From contig BSYO01000023.1 in the NCBI GenBank assembly GCA_033239525.1, forward strand, positions 15,556,763 to 15,620,762: a DNA stretch of 64,000 bases, read 5' to 3'. The position numbers were made by a program, and so were the translations under genes. Numbering within the stretch: position 1 is the first letter of the stretch; every line of letters begins with the position of its first letter. Below the pieces are notes generated by a model. The model saw nothing but the letters and a program-made list of their open reading frames with translations. It had not been told where the DNA came from and ran no database searches. Shown here piece by piece: positions 1 through 11,660 of this stretch. Origin of the DNA: Nepenthes gracilis (taxonomy: Eukaryota; Streptophyta; Magnoliopsida; Caryophyllales; Nepenthaceae).

Positions 1-790
1 AATACTGTACAAAAAAAGGGTACTCAGTACCTTACATGCGTTGTCCAACTTTCATGAAAGCAAATTATGCCCTTTGTGAGTTGGATGTCGGCATATGTGG
101 AGTATTTGTAGAAGATAAAAATTTAGCTTTCAAAATCATGCGGTTATGATATTATTGGCTGACCATGAAAAAAGATACAATAGAGTTTATGAAAAAATAT
201 GAGAATTATTAAATCTATGGTAACATAAGGCAACCATACATAGAGGTCTAAGCTTTGCAAACATCTTGGCAATTCACATAATGGGGATTGGATATGTTAG
301 GTCTATTTTTAATAGTGACCATTATAGTAGGGTTCGTGCTTCATAAAATGGATAAAAGCATATTCATTGGTCAATATTACAAAATAGAATGTAATAGTGT
401 TCGTGCGCCAAAATATTATTTCTATGTTTGGTATACCAAAAGTTATAATGACTAATAATTGTACCCAAATTTTTAGTAAAAGGTTTACAAATTATTGTAC
501 TAGCTTAGGAATTAGATTAATTCACACATCAATCACCTGCCCCAAACAAATGAGTAAGCGGAGGTAGCAAACTGGATGATAGTGTGTGGGATAAAAACAA
601 ATCTAGATGAAGTTGGAGATGCCTAAGTAGACGAACCTTCATTTGTTTTATAGGCTTACTGACCAACTCTAAGAGAGCCAATTTGGGAAGCACCGTTCAA
701 TCTTTATTTTAGGATAGAAGTGATAATTTTGGTGGAGATAGGGCTACTAAGCTACCAAGCGAAAAACTTTTCTCTTGATGCCTGCCTGGT
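1..790 (+). pseudogene. Tat-type Ty3 retrotransposon integrase, decayed
   Basis: Broken reading frames on the plus strand show the order of a plant Tat-type integrase. There is a zinc-finger-side stretch with 'YYWLTMKKDTIEFMKKYEN' near 145-210. A 'WGLDMLG' block (catalytic-core entry) follows near 280-302. A 'GIPKVIMTNNCTQ' block near 430-470 is where the second catalytic Asp of the D-D-E triad normally sits; here it reads N. 'KTNLDEVGDA' near 598-630 belongs to the C-terminal half. There are many stops and frameshifts and the 5' part of the element lies outside the window. Family assignment rests on motif order. The GC-rich Tat integrase at 50395-51500 carries the same blocks in better condition. 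No function is expected. Confidence 0.6.
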
Positions 791-1689
791 GTATTTGATT
801 ATTTCTCTTCAATAGTAAAATTTGAAACTTTAATTCATTTACTGTTAATTTGTATATTTATATATAATTAATATAACCATAACTAACTCTAAATGCCTTG
901 TCTATGAGTGCATCAATTCTAGGAAATGATCATGGAGTAGGTTTAGCAGAACCAAATGGCCCCAATTGTGGTTATAGACCAACAATTTGAAAAGATTCAA
1001 GGGCTTGAAAACCAAGTGTTTGATTCTCTTTTTGAGAGGTAAAAATATGGCCCAAGTAAAGTCAAATGAGATGAGACTAATAATAGTCATTCCACCTATT
1101 AAACCTGAAGGATACTTCTATATATAAGTGTTAATACGCCTTTCCACGAGATACACATGATAAGTGAAACGGTTGAAGATTGGGGTCCACCTTGATTAGC
1201 AACAATGACTGAATGGCTTAGCCAGCAATGAAATCAATCATCTTCTAGTTTCTTAACTGTGACAATAGCCGAAAGGCTTAGCAAGCAAAATGGTTAACTA
1301 TCTTATGATTACCTACTCACTAATGATAGTCAAAAGAATTAGTTGATAATTTGGCCATCTTGTGGCAAGAAATTTCGTAAGTATAGATTTAGGGGCCTAA
1401 CTCTCTCAATCAATGTAAACAAAATATTTATGTATATTTAAGGATGAACAAATTTGAACATATACATTGGAAAATCAGTTACATTGTTCAAATTCACAAG
1501 TTTTACGAAGAGCTGTGAAATTTGGGGATAAAAATGGCTTAATTGTCCTATGGTTGGTGTTCAGGGCTAAGCCTTGAATGCTGAGAGCTTTATGTTTCTA
1601 TAAAGTCTTTAACATTAGAGGTTAGGGAAGCTTTAGAGTTTATTGCATCCAGGCTGCTAATCAGAAAATCAAAAACGACTAGGAAGGCG

Positions 1690-2873
1690 ATCCTCTTGTA
1701 GAAAGTGATTTCTTCTTTGAATCATGAATCTATCAATGAATCGATCTCTTCAAGTTGGACAATTTCCCTTGATAACTCTTTAAGCCTTAAACATTCAACT
1801 TGGAGTCTCTCTATAATGCCAGAAGCCATTGCCAATCTACATTCAATTTTGAAAGCCTTGTCAATCTCTTGTGATGGTTGCTTGATCAGTGTAATGTCTA
1901 AACTTGCTTATCCATTCAACTAGCTCATTCTCAAGTTGAATTGATTAGTTGTGGGAAAATAAAGATTTAGCTTTAGTAGTCATAGTTCTAAATGCCAAGT
2001 CTAGATTATAGAGGGTCAATGTATGATTGAAATGGGCATATAATTTCCACATCTTAGTTATAGATCCTATCTTTAATAAGATGCACCAGATTTTGGGACT
2101 ACAAAATAACCAAATTCTGAGTTAGAACCTAAATGACAAATAAATGGCTCAGAATTAAGTTCTTGAATGATACCTCTTGAGTTGGATATCCCTCCCAAGG
2201 TACCGAATCTAGTGAAAATCCTCTCGAGCTAGGATTCGGAGTCAATAATGATTTACAACAAAGGAGAGGTAATAGTATATGGTATAGTGGAGTCTCAAAA
2301 CCTAAGGCATCTTGTGAAGCCTTAAAATCCATTGGAACCACAAAGGGTGATAGAGAATATACTGAGAACTCTTTAGTTGCATAAACATTATTTTCTTGAG
2401 TAGCAACTTGAGTTATAGTAGACAAGAAAATTGTCTCACTCGACACTAGAGATCTTGACATAACTAAAATCCCGAACTTAGTAATTATAGAAATATCAAC
2501 CGAGTCATCTTAATGTAAGGATTGAAGTTGAGAATCATGCTCCTCTATCGAAGTAGTAATGAGAATCCTTTCTTCTAAGTATAAAGCAAGCATCTCTTGC
2601 AAGAATGGGGCAATTAAATGGGAAAAAAATAGGCTAAATCTATGGGAAAATCCTTAGGCATTCTTCTCAACTACCTTAGTGCAACAACACCAATAATTCA
2701 AAAAATTTTATCATCATCTAAATGAGATTATGGAGTAATAGTTGCCCCAATCCCAAATTGATTGACATTAGAATTAGGAGAGAGTTAATAAAGAGGCCAC
2801 AAGTATGAGGTGGCATGTTTGTGATAGCCTCTTCTCCTATATTGACATACCAATTGACGCTGTTTAAGATATC
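1690..2873 (-). pseudogene. Distal half of an opposite-strand gene of the decayed Tat element (coiled-coil region)
   Basis: On the minus strand, opposite to the upstream integrase, positions 1705-1925 read as a heptad-rich helix with blocks such as 'AFKIECRLAMASGIIERLQ' followed by Leu/Glu-rich sequence, typical of a coiled coil. A second open stretch at 2129-2461 has no recognisable motif. Position and order match the opposite-strand gene of the GC-rich Tat element (47516-49397), which has an N-terminal conserved domain, a low-complexity middle and a coiled coil. The N-terminal part of this copy is at 10953-11660, separated by a later 8-kb insertion. The coiled-coil call is by eye; homology of this half is inferred from layout rather than from a strong match. 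Confidence 0.4.
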
Positions 2874-2878
2874 ATGGG

Positions 2879-4610
2879 TGTGACGATCCCAAAATTCTAA
2901 CCGAAATCCAATAGAGTTTTGACTGTAAAACGGTTGTTTGACTAATATAAACTTGTACAAAATTCCTATACAGCACAATATATACATCAATAAATCATAA
3001 CATAGGATCCAAAAAATCACAAAATTATTCGTGGCACCAATATCATAACTTCAATTATGACGTCGGTCCAGATAAGATACCACTAGATACCTAAATAAAC
3101 TATAAAAACTTGCAAAAATATATACATCTATTAAAAATAGAAAAAACTAAATTACATGTATATCATCAACATATGCATACATCCCTAAGGCATATCCATA
3201 GCAAAATATACAAAATACTCTACAATGGTACAAAAACCACAAAACTAAGTCCTCAAAAGTATCCTCCAAGGTCTTCCTACTTAGTCAACTTCTAGTCCTT
3301 TACTTTGCCTCATCAGGTATAAGGGCGTGTTCATTTGGAGAAAAAAATAGTAATAAGTAAGCCAAATATTCAATAAGGTACAAAAATTAAAGACGATAAG
3401 TAATATATGTAAAATAAAGTAGATGAAGGATATATAAGTATAATGAAGATGTATAAATATGAAACATATATCAATATATTTTCGGAACTCATTTATCTTT
3501 CCAATTTTATTTCAAATTTCTTTAGACTCTAAAATATGCATAAACTTATTTTTCTTTGCGGACTAGGGCTAATAGGCCTTACCAACTAATAGAATAACTG
3601 ATCGAGAAATGAAATGTGTATGTACCCACACATTCTAAAGCACTACCATGATACCTCAAACTTTAACGTCCCGTGATGAACAGTATACCTTTTACCCGAT
3701 ATATAGGGCCAGAAAATAGATACGCCACCAGAGTACCTCCTGTGGCCTAGGAGCATTCTTCGATCTATCACTGTAATATTCTAAGTCATATTAGGGAATA
3801 CTATCCTCTAAATACAAATCCTTTGTCCAGGTTCATACTTACTTATTTTTAAGGGATGGTTCCACCAGAAATTTATACAGAGTTCTCACTCCTTGGAGAA
3901 TGAATTATCAGACATAACAAATTGTGGAGTTTCTTTCAAATATATTGCATAATTTGTACAATTTTTTGATACGGATACAGATAATTATATTCTTATGAGT
4001 TCATGTCTTTAGATGCTTGTAATTGCATGCATAAATCAATATAAAACTTGGGACATGTAAAAAATTCTTACTACCGTGAGACAAACATAACTTTAGAACT
4101 TTCGGATAATAAATCATTTCACAAATGTATATAATGTAATTTTTGAAGCATATACAATGTAACATATATAACATACATGTGGATAAATATTACAATTCAT
4201 ATCCGATAATTTTTTTGAAACCCATAAAATAACATGTACAAAATATATGTGAACAAATATCAAATATTCAGAGTACCCATGTCCATAAAATTAATGTTTC
4301 AAGGTTCTAAGGCAAAATTATATATAAATCTCAAATAAATCAGTTAAAACCGAAGGGGGAGCGTGTAAGGGTTTTCAAGTGCAAAATACTGCACAAGTCT
4401 CACAAATCGAATATGAAATCAAAATATATATATATTCAAGTCATAGGCTTTATAAAATATAAACTCAAATGGGTATCAGAGTGAGAATACCTGAAAATAT
4501 GAAACAAAAGTACAAAGAAACGACAGAAAAATATATAAGTGCACTTGTCTTGGCCCAATCTATGACTTCTCTAACTAGCTCAAACTCGAAATAGGACTCA
4601 GGAACCTCAA
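2879..4610 (-). repeat. 3' LTR of the 2879-10952 element, truncated
   Basis: This copy aligns by eye with 8863-10590 from the terminal 'tgtgacga' through the shared 'ttgactgtaaaa' and 'gaaacaaaagtacaaagaaa'-type blocks. Homology stops at 'gaacctc' near 4610. About 360 bp of the U3 end present in the right copy, including its TATA box and tandem repeat, are absent here, together with the PPT. The gap is best explained by one deletion that also removed the end of integrase. Confidence 0.8.
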
Positions 4611-4619
4611 GTCATCTTC

Positions 4620-5560
4620 TGCCGACTCTAAGCCATCTTCAACTTCTCAAAAATCACCACAATTTTTTTCGATATCTCCCAAATCACATTTGGTCCCAAT
4701 ATACGCCTATCACTTGTCTCCTCCCACTGGATAGGAGATTGGCACTTTCTACCATACAGTGTCTCAAATGGAGCCATGTCGATACTTACCTAGAAACTAT
4801 TATTTTATGTAAATTCAGCCAACGCCAAGTGATTATCCCAATTTCCTTTCAACTCCATCACAGAGGCTCTAACCATGTCCTCTAATATCTGGATAGTTCA
4901 CTCAAATTGGCCATCGGTCTAAGAGTGATACGTTGTACTGAACTTCAAGTTCGTCCCTAACTCTCGGTGCAAACCTTCCTGAATATAGAGATAAGACGTG
5001 GATCACGATCGGATACAATAGGTGTTTGCATTCCATGTAGTCTAACAATCACATTGATATACAACTGTGCTAGATGATCTCGAGAATATGTCGTCCAAAT
5101 GACTAAGAAATGAGCTGATTGATATACAACTGTGCCGAATGATCTCGAGAATATGTTGTCCAAATGAGCCGATTTTGTTAGCCGATCTATGATCACTAAA
5201 ATTGTATCGTGATTCCTCAGAGTCTTAAGCAAACTTGAAACAAAGTCCATAAAAATGTCCTCTCATTTTTAACTTGTAATGGGTAAAGGCTACAACAATT
5301 CCAAGGGCTTCCTCCTCTCAGCCTTCAGCTGCTGAAAAATTAGACATCTCCTATTAAAAGCAATGATCTCCCTTCTCATGTTTCTCCACCAGAATATTTT
5401 TTTCAAGTCCTGGTACATCTTATTAATCCCAGGGTGGATAGTATACCTAGTTCGATGAGCCTCATTCATAATTTCTTCTTTCAGATCCTTATTATCAGGT
5501 ACACACAAATATTTTCTGAATTACAACACTCTATCAACACGGACATTGAAATCTAACCGA
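4620..5560 (-). pseudogene. Ty3 integrase remnant with internal microduplication
   Basis: The minus-strand frames contain 'DRLTKSAH' and 'SDRDPR', which carry the first two Asp residues of the D-D-E integrase core. Upstream, a zinc-binding-side stretch near 5290-5508 includes 'IHPGINKMYQDLKKIFWW'. An imperfect tandem duplication with a 65-bp period (5053-5117 and 5118-5182) repeats the start of the core, so the first copy reads out of frame before the true frame resumes. The C-terminal part and any chromodomain are missing because of the deletion into the 3' LTR. Confidence 0.72.
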
Positions 5561-6930
5561 GAATCTTGACCAAGATCTCCAATAAAATCAATCAAGAATG
5601 GATCAATCCTTGCCCTTCCTTAATCTTATGAAGGATCTCGAGCTACACCTGTAAGAAAGATAACATCATCCTGTTACCTTTGATACAACACTGGATATTA
5701 TAAAATTTCAAACAATCCAACATCTCTATTTGCTTAATTTGCATCCTCGCCACAAAACTTGTCTGATGGTTTAAAGTATCCGCGACCACATTTGTTTTTT
5801 TCGGCTAATAGTGGATTTTACAATTATAATCTTTAAGAAATTCGATCCACCTTTACTGCCTTATATTCGGCTTTTTCTGTGAGAATAGATAATTGAGATT
5901 TTTATAATCACAATACACTAAAAATTTCTCACTGTATAAATAATGCCTTCATATCTTCAACGCGAACGCTACGACGGCTAACTTTAACTCATGGGTCGAA
6001 TAGTTCTTCTCCATATCTTTAATTGTTGAGAACCATAAGCAACCACCTTCCCATTCTATATCAAAATACATCCGAGGCCAACTTTAGAAGCATCACAATA
6101 TACCTCAAAGCCACCAAAACCATCGGGGATAGTTAAAATCAGTGTCGAAGTTAAACGATCCTTTAACTTTTGAAAGCTTCAGTCACACTCTTATGTCAAT
6201 TCAAACTTCACCTCCTTCTTCGTCAATCGGGTAAGCAGTAAAGCAATTTGAGAGAAATTTTTCACAAAGTGACGATAATATCCGGCCATACCCAAGAAGT
6301 TACAGACCTCCGTCATAGTCGTCAGTTGACTCCAACTAATAAGGGCTTCAATCTTCTTTAGGTCTACTGAGACGTCTCTATTAGAAATGACGTGACCCAA
6401 GAACGCAACATTGTCAAACCAAAACTCGCACTTTTTTAGCTTTATGAATAACTTGTGCTTCTAAAGGGTCTGAAGCACAGTCCTTAAATGCTCCTCATGC
6501 TTAATACAACCCTTCGAATAGAGCAAGATGTCATCGATAAAAACCACAACAAATTTATCTAAATAGGATTGAAAACCCGATTTATCAAATCGATAAACAC
6601 CGAAGGGGCATTCACTAATCCAAATGGTATCACAAGAAACTGGTCAAATCTCATCCAAAAAGCCATTTTTGCCACATCCTCTTGCTTGATCCTAAATTGA
6701 TGATACTATGATTGAAGATCAATTTTCGAGAACACATAGCCTTGCAATTAATCAAAGAGATCATCAATCTGCAATAACGGGTACTTATTCTTGATCTTGA
6801 TCTTATTCAACTCACGATAGTCCACATAAAATTGTAGAGTCCCATCCTTCTTCATGAATAGGATCGGAGCACCCCCACGGTAAAACACTGGGTGTAATAA
6901 AACTCAAATCCATAAGGTCCTATAATTGTT
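5560..6930 (-). pseudogene. Reverse transcriptase-RNase H remnant
   Basis: The minus strand at 6508-6555 reads [19 protein letters not shown] is the catalytic box of this lineage and both Asp residues are kept. Positions 6191-6400 carry the RT-thumb/connection signature 'LGMAGYYRHFVKNFSQIA'. The RNase H part (about 5700-5900) keeps recognisable remains of the 'DHKSLKY' and 'KANVVADALSRK' blocks, but with stops. At least five frameshifts or stops separate the pieces. The family is well supported by order and motifs; no activity is expected. Confidence 0.75.
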
Positions 6931-7530
6931 GTTTTAATTCTTTCAACTTAGTAGGAGCCATATGATAATGGGTCCTCGAAATAGGTGCCAATTTAGGCAT
7001 GAGATCAATCCCAAACTCAATCTCTCGGTATGGTAAAAAAGTAGATAATTTATCCAGAATGTATCCTCAAACTCACACACCACTGGAAATTCCTTTGCCG
7101 ATAACTCCTGGCTCTCCACCACACTAGCATAATCTAGAAAAGCTTCACATCCACTACTCAACAGACGACAAGCTTGCAGAGCTGAAATAAAGTTAGATGG
7201 CTCCACCCGTTAGATTCCTTGAATGTGAAAGGGCTCACATTTCGAATTATAAAGTCTACCCTCTCATGGAAACAATCAATGGTTACATGATACTTCGATA
7301 ACCAATCTATATCCAGAATAATATCAAAATTATGTATCTCCAGAAGAATCAAATTAACAACTAAAGACAACCCATTTATCTCAATTAAATACCCAAGGTA
7401 CGAAACATCGGTAATAACAGAAGATCCCATGGGCGTTAAAATAATCAAAGAATAATCGAGAATCATGGGAGAAGATACTAACCAACAAGCAAATTAAGGC
7501 GAAACAAAAGAATGGGTTGATCCAGAATAA
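6930..7530 (-). pseudogene. Aspartic protease remnant, catalytic Asp replaced by Tyr
   Basis: The protease fold is visible as 'LSLVVNLILLEIHNFDIILD' followed by 'DWLSKYHVTIDC' on the minus strand at 7200-7410. The active-site loop, normally D-S-G-S-T-H, reads FYSGSTHSFVSP at about 7494-7535, so the catalytic Asp has become Tyr in this copy. The domain is otherwise of normal extent. A retropepsin cuts the Gag-Pol polyprotein; this copy would be inactive. Confidence 0.72.
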
Positions 7531-8640
7531 AAAAGCACAGTAGTAGAAGTACCACAAATAGAAAGAATATCTTCTACCACAACATCAGACGCCTTAGCTT
7601 CGCTGGCAGATACCGCAAACACCTTTCCAGGAACAGCTGGCTTAGGGGAAAGATCTTTCTTCTTGTGAGGGCAATTCTTAATCTTGTGCTCAAACGGCCC
7701 ACAATTAAAACATACACCCAACGCCTTGTAACAAGGTCTATCACCAAGAGGCCTCCTGCAATGCTGACACGGATTGGCGGGAGCTTGCTTGGCCGGTATA
7801 GAAGGACCAACCTTTTTTCCTTGATCAGCTTACTTCAACCTCTTCGACGGTCTCCCCAAACTCGCACTAGAGTTAGAACCGGCACCACTTCTGTTGGACA
7901 TTCACTTCCTGAAGTATTCCTCCTTCTCAAGCTCTTTCTTGTGGATAAAAGAATGATCCAACACTTTCCCATACGTCGATAGCTTGAGAGTTGCCAACTA
8001 CTTGCGAATCTCATCCCGCAAGCCTTGCAGAAACTTCCTAACTTTCCTCTCATCATCTTTGACCATGTACGGAGCATACCGAGCCAAATTCGTAAACTTT
8101 GGGTCATACTTGGCCACCGTCCTATTTCCTTGTCTCAAGAGGATAAACTCTTCCTCCTACTCGCGGAGGGCTGACAGAAACTACTTTTCCATAAATGCAT
8201 CCTCAAACATGGGCCAAATGATATCACTCTCCGACACCCAAGGCCCTCCTCTTCATCTCCCAAAAATGATGGGATTCACCCTCCAACCGGTACAAGGGAA
8301 AAAAACCAAGTCCTCCTTAGGATGATGGATAATAGCAAATACCTTCTTCAACCTTTAGAACTATGTGTCTGCTTTAAAAGGATCTGCCTCCCCTAGGAAT
8401 TCAGGAATTCTTTTCTGGACAAGTCGATCATAAGCAGATGGTCAAAGATTAGTAGGAATTGGAGCTGGAGCAGGGACAGGCATTGGAGTAAGATTCCTCT
8501 ACCTCGTATTCTCAATGATGTCCGTCATACGATCCAGCAAATTTAGATACTCAGCCTCTCTATCACGTGGTTGACTACCTCCACACGTTATCCTTCGTCT
8601 CAGTAGCATTATCGGCTATTGATATTATTCTGAAGTAAGA
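7490..8640 (-). pseudogene. Gag remnant with intact CCHC zinc knuckle
   Basis: The zinc knuckle CFNCGPFEHKIKNC (C-x2-C-x4-H-x4-C) is intact on the minus strand near 7680-7720. Upstream, in other frames, the capsid part shows 'LRQGNRTVAKYDPKFTNLAR' followed by 'YAPYMVKDDERKVRKFLQGL' (about 8040-8150), a conserved block of plant Ty3 Gag. It is broken by frameshifts. Gag would package the element RNA into cytoplasmic particles. It lies directly downstream of the PBS, as expected. Confidence 0.72.
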
Positions 8641-8848
8641 ACGAGACAAGTTAGATTACAGATCGGATACTAATTAGGATATAACAATCTACAAAATTAA
8701 ACATATCTAATGGTCTAAGTAGGGTAACTAGGATAACTAAAACTACTCAATTTAGTTTAATCATTCTATGCCCACATCTATTTATTCCATCTAGCTTATA
8801 CTATCCTAGGCTTCTACATAAAATTCAGATTAAGTTTAAGGTATCTTA

Positions 8849-8860
8849 TATCTGATACCA
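8849..8860 (-). promoter_or_regulatory. Primer-binding site, initiator tRNA-Met type
   Basis: The minus strand reads TGGTATCAGATA two bases inside the LTR end. TGGTATCAGA is complementary to the 3' end of plant initiator tRNA-Met, the usual primer for this lineage. It fixes the element's orientation. Confidence 0.82.
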
Positions 8861-10674
8861 ACTGTGACGACCCTAAAATCTTAATTGAAATTTGAAAGAG
8901 TTTTGACTGTAAAATAATGGTCAAACTAATACAAACTAGTATAAAATCCCTATACAACACAATCTATACATCCATAAATCATAACACATGATCCAAAAAG
9001 TCACAAAACTATATGTGGCATTAATGTTATAACTCTGATTATGACGTCGGCTCAAATAAGATACCATTAGGTATCTAAACAAACCATAAAAACCTGCGAA
9101 AGTATATACATCCATCAAAAATAGTAAAAACTAAATTATATGTACATTATCAACATACACATACATCCACAAGGCATACTATACCAAAATATACAAAATA
9201 CTACATAAGGGTACAAAAACCACAAAATTAAGTCTTCAAAAGTATCTTCCAAGGTCTTCTTGTCTAGTCAACTTTTAGTTCTCTACTCTTCCTTATCAAA
9301 TATAAGGGCTTGCTTATTTAGAGGAAAGAAAATAGTAAAGAATGAGCCAAATACTCAATAAGGCATAAAAATTAAAGACAATAAGCAATATACACAAAAT
9401 AAAATAGAGGAAGAATATAGGAGTATAATGAAGATGTATAAACATGAAACATAAATAAATATATTTTCGAAACTCATTTATCTTTTTCATTTAATTTCTG
9501 ATTCCTTTAAATTCTAAAACATGCATAACTTCTTTTTTCTTTGCAAACCAGGATTAGTAGGCCTTACCAAGTAACGAATAGTCGATCAAGAAATGGAATG
9601 TGTATGCACTCACACATTCTAAAGAGCTACCCACGATATCTCAAATTTTAACATCCCATGGTGGACGGTATATTTTTCACCCGATATATAAGGTCAAAAA
9701 AATACGCCATCAAAACACCTCCCGTGGCCTAAAAGTATTTATCGATCTACCACTGTAATATCCTAAAACATTCAGGGAATACTATCCTCTAAATATAAAT
9801 TCTTGGTTTAGGTTCATAATTACTTATTCTTAAGGAAAAGTTCTACCAAAAACTTATACAAGGTTCTCATTCCCTGAAGAACAAATCATTAGACATAATA
9901 AATTGTAGAGTTTTCTTTAAATATATTGTATAATTTGCACAATTCTTTAATAGGGACATAGATAATCATTTTCTTATAAGTTCATATCTTCACATGCTTG
10001 TAATTGCATACATAAATCAATTTAAATCTTAGAACATGTAAGAAATTTTTACCATCATGAGGCAAATATAACTTTAGAGTTTTCGGATAATAAATTTCTT
10101 CATAAATACATATAACATAATTTTCAAAACATATACAAGGTAACATATATAACGTATATATGGATAAATATTACAATTTATGCCCGATAATTTTTTTGAA
10201 ACTCGTAAAATAACATATATAAAATGTATATGAACAAATATCAAATATTCGGAGTACCCACATCAATAAAGTTAGGGTTTCAAGTTTCTAAGATTAAATC
10301 AAGGATAAATCTCCAATAAATTGGTTAAAACCAAAGGGTGTGCGGATTAGGGTTTTTAAGTGTAAAATACCGTACAAATCTTATAAGTCAGATATGAAAT
10401 CGAAGTATATACATGTTTAAGTCACGACTTTGTAAAATATAAATTTAAATGGATATCGAAATAAGGATATCTGAAAAAATAAAACAAAAGTGTAAAGAAA
10501 TGAGAGAAAAATATATGAGTACACTTATCTAGACCTGATCTACCACTTCTCTAAATAGCTCAAGTTCGGAATCAGATTCGAGAACCTCGATCTTTTCCTT
10601 CTCTCTCTTTTCCTTCATGTTCTCTCTCTATCGTTGGAAGTTGAAAAATGTCACACGAAATAACCCTCATGGGT

Positions 10675-10682
10675 TTATATAG
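10675..10682 (-). promoter_or_regulatory. TATA box of the LTR
   Basis: The minus strand reads TATATAAA within GCTATATAAACCC. It lies downstream of the GC-rich repeats and upstream of a GA-rich leader, the layout expected of the U3/R boundary. The minus orientation agrees with the gag-pol direction. Confidence 0.6.
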
Positions 10683-10746
10683 CGTGCCAACCCTGCGCCT
10701 AGCAAGCGTAGGCTTGCTGGATCTTACGCCTGCCACAGGCACTCGA

Positions 10747-10809
10747 GTGCCCGGTAGGCACAAGTCCACTAGATATAGTGCCCGACAGGCACAAGTCCAC
10801 TAAATCTGG
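10747..10809 (-). repeat. Two-copy 31-bp tandem repeat upstream of the LTR TATA box
   Basis: The blocks 'gtgcccggtaggcacaag' and 'gtgcccgacaggcacaag', each followed by 'tccacta', repeat with a period of about 31 bp. Each half contains an inverted 'gtgccc/ggcac' arm. The position just upstream of the TATA box suggests an enhancer-like element; that role is inference. Confidence 0.5.
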
Positions 10810-10952
10810 CACCCACAGCGCCGCCTCAAACGCCCGTGCCACCTCTTCCTACGCTTTTGAAATTTAATTTTTTTCATATGTATTAAGCATAATCTTAATT
10901 ATTTTACCTTAATTATTCGTAATTACAATATTATGAGAATTGAAACCTCACA

Positions 10953-11660
10953 ATGGGTCTAGAAATTACTAGTCCTACACAACTTGGCTGTATTTTCGTT
11001 AATAAGTTTTGTGTGAGATTAGACCATGAAGTACTTGTTGTTAAGAACCTGACCAAAAAATACAGGATTGATGTCACTCAAATTATTTGATAGAATCTAG
11101 TTACTAGGAACCCTGATAAAAAAGTATCTATCTTTTTAATTATTCACCGAATCTGGGCTCCTACCACATATTTTTAACCCATTTCTAGGGGTCAAAGATA
11201 TTTAGTTACTCTCTTGGTTGAATCAAAAAACCAAATTAATTGCCTGGGTAATTAGTCTAAGATCTCGTTGATAGAAGAAGACATCTAGTCCCACAATATA
11301 TCTAATGGCATTTCGGTGGAGAAGGGTGATTGAAATTTCTAAAGTATCCATTATTTCTATGAATTCTTTAGCAAAAGGAATTTGGATACCATCCTTCAGA
11401 TATACTTCATAAATGGTAATAAAGCCATTCTATGGAAAGTAAACTCTCTCTTTAGGCAAAGGGATTTTAAGTGAATAGTAGATGGAATATTATATTGATC
11501 ATAAATGTCTAGCACAAGATCCATGGAGAGAAAAGAAACAATGTTTGTGATAACTTTTAAAGTTCTTTGTGGAGCTATTGAAACCAATACAAGTGAAGGA
11601 ATTAGAAATCTGTTGCTCAAATGAAAGTATAAATGAAAATGCAGTCATGGTTCGAAGTGA
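10953..11660 (-). pseudogene. N-terminal half of the opposite-strand gene of the decayed Tat element
   Basis: The minus strand near 11360-11425 reads NGFITIYEVYLKDGIQIPF with one frameshift and one stop nearby. It continues as 'EIMDTLEISITLLHRNAIRY' and 'VGLDVFFYQRDL'. This lines up block for block with the GC-rich copy at 47690-47870 ('TGFITVYEYHLKGG', 'YAVVDALGVPMARLHPNAVR', 'YLVSLCVFSIMHQY'). The domain resembles the Pfam family described as 'putative gypsy type transposon' (Transposase_28); that name is from memory and was not searched. The Tekay-like element is inserted at its downstream edge. Confidence 0.6.

Larger units (their letters stand above)
2879..10952 (-). mobile_element. Tekay/Del-like Ty3 retrotransposon, minus strand, TSD ATGGG
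   Basis: This element has two LTRs, a PBS matching initiator tRNA-Met, and gag-protease-RT-RNase H-integrase in that order on the minus strand. The 5-bp target duplication ATGGG lies at 2874-2878 and 10953-10957. The outer ends read TGTGA...TCACA on the minus strand. The 3' LTR (left) is shorter than the 5' LTR, and the C-terminal end of pol plus the PPT are missing. A deletion therefore spans the pol/3'-LTR junction near 4610. All reading frames are interrupted. The element sits inside the opposite-strand gene of the older Tat element; that gene's halves are at 1690-2873 and 10953-11660. Confidence 0.88.
8863..10952 (-). repeat. 5' LTR of the 2879-10952 element (2.09 kb)
   Basis: This is the complete LTR, reading TGTGAGG...GTCACA on the minus strand, followed on the right by the ATGGG duplication. 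It carries a TATA box at 10675-10682 and a GC-richer block just upstream with a short tandem repeat at 10747-10809. The left LTR matches it up to about 10590. Confidence 0.85.
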
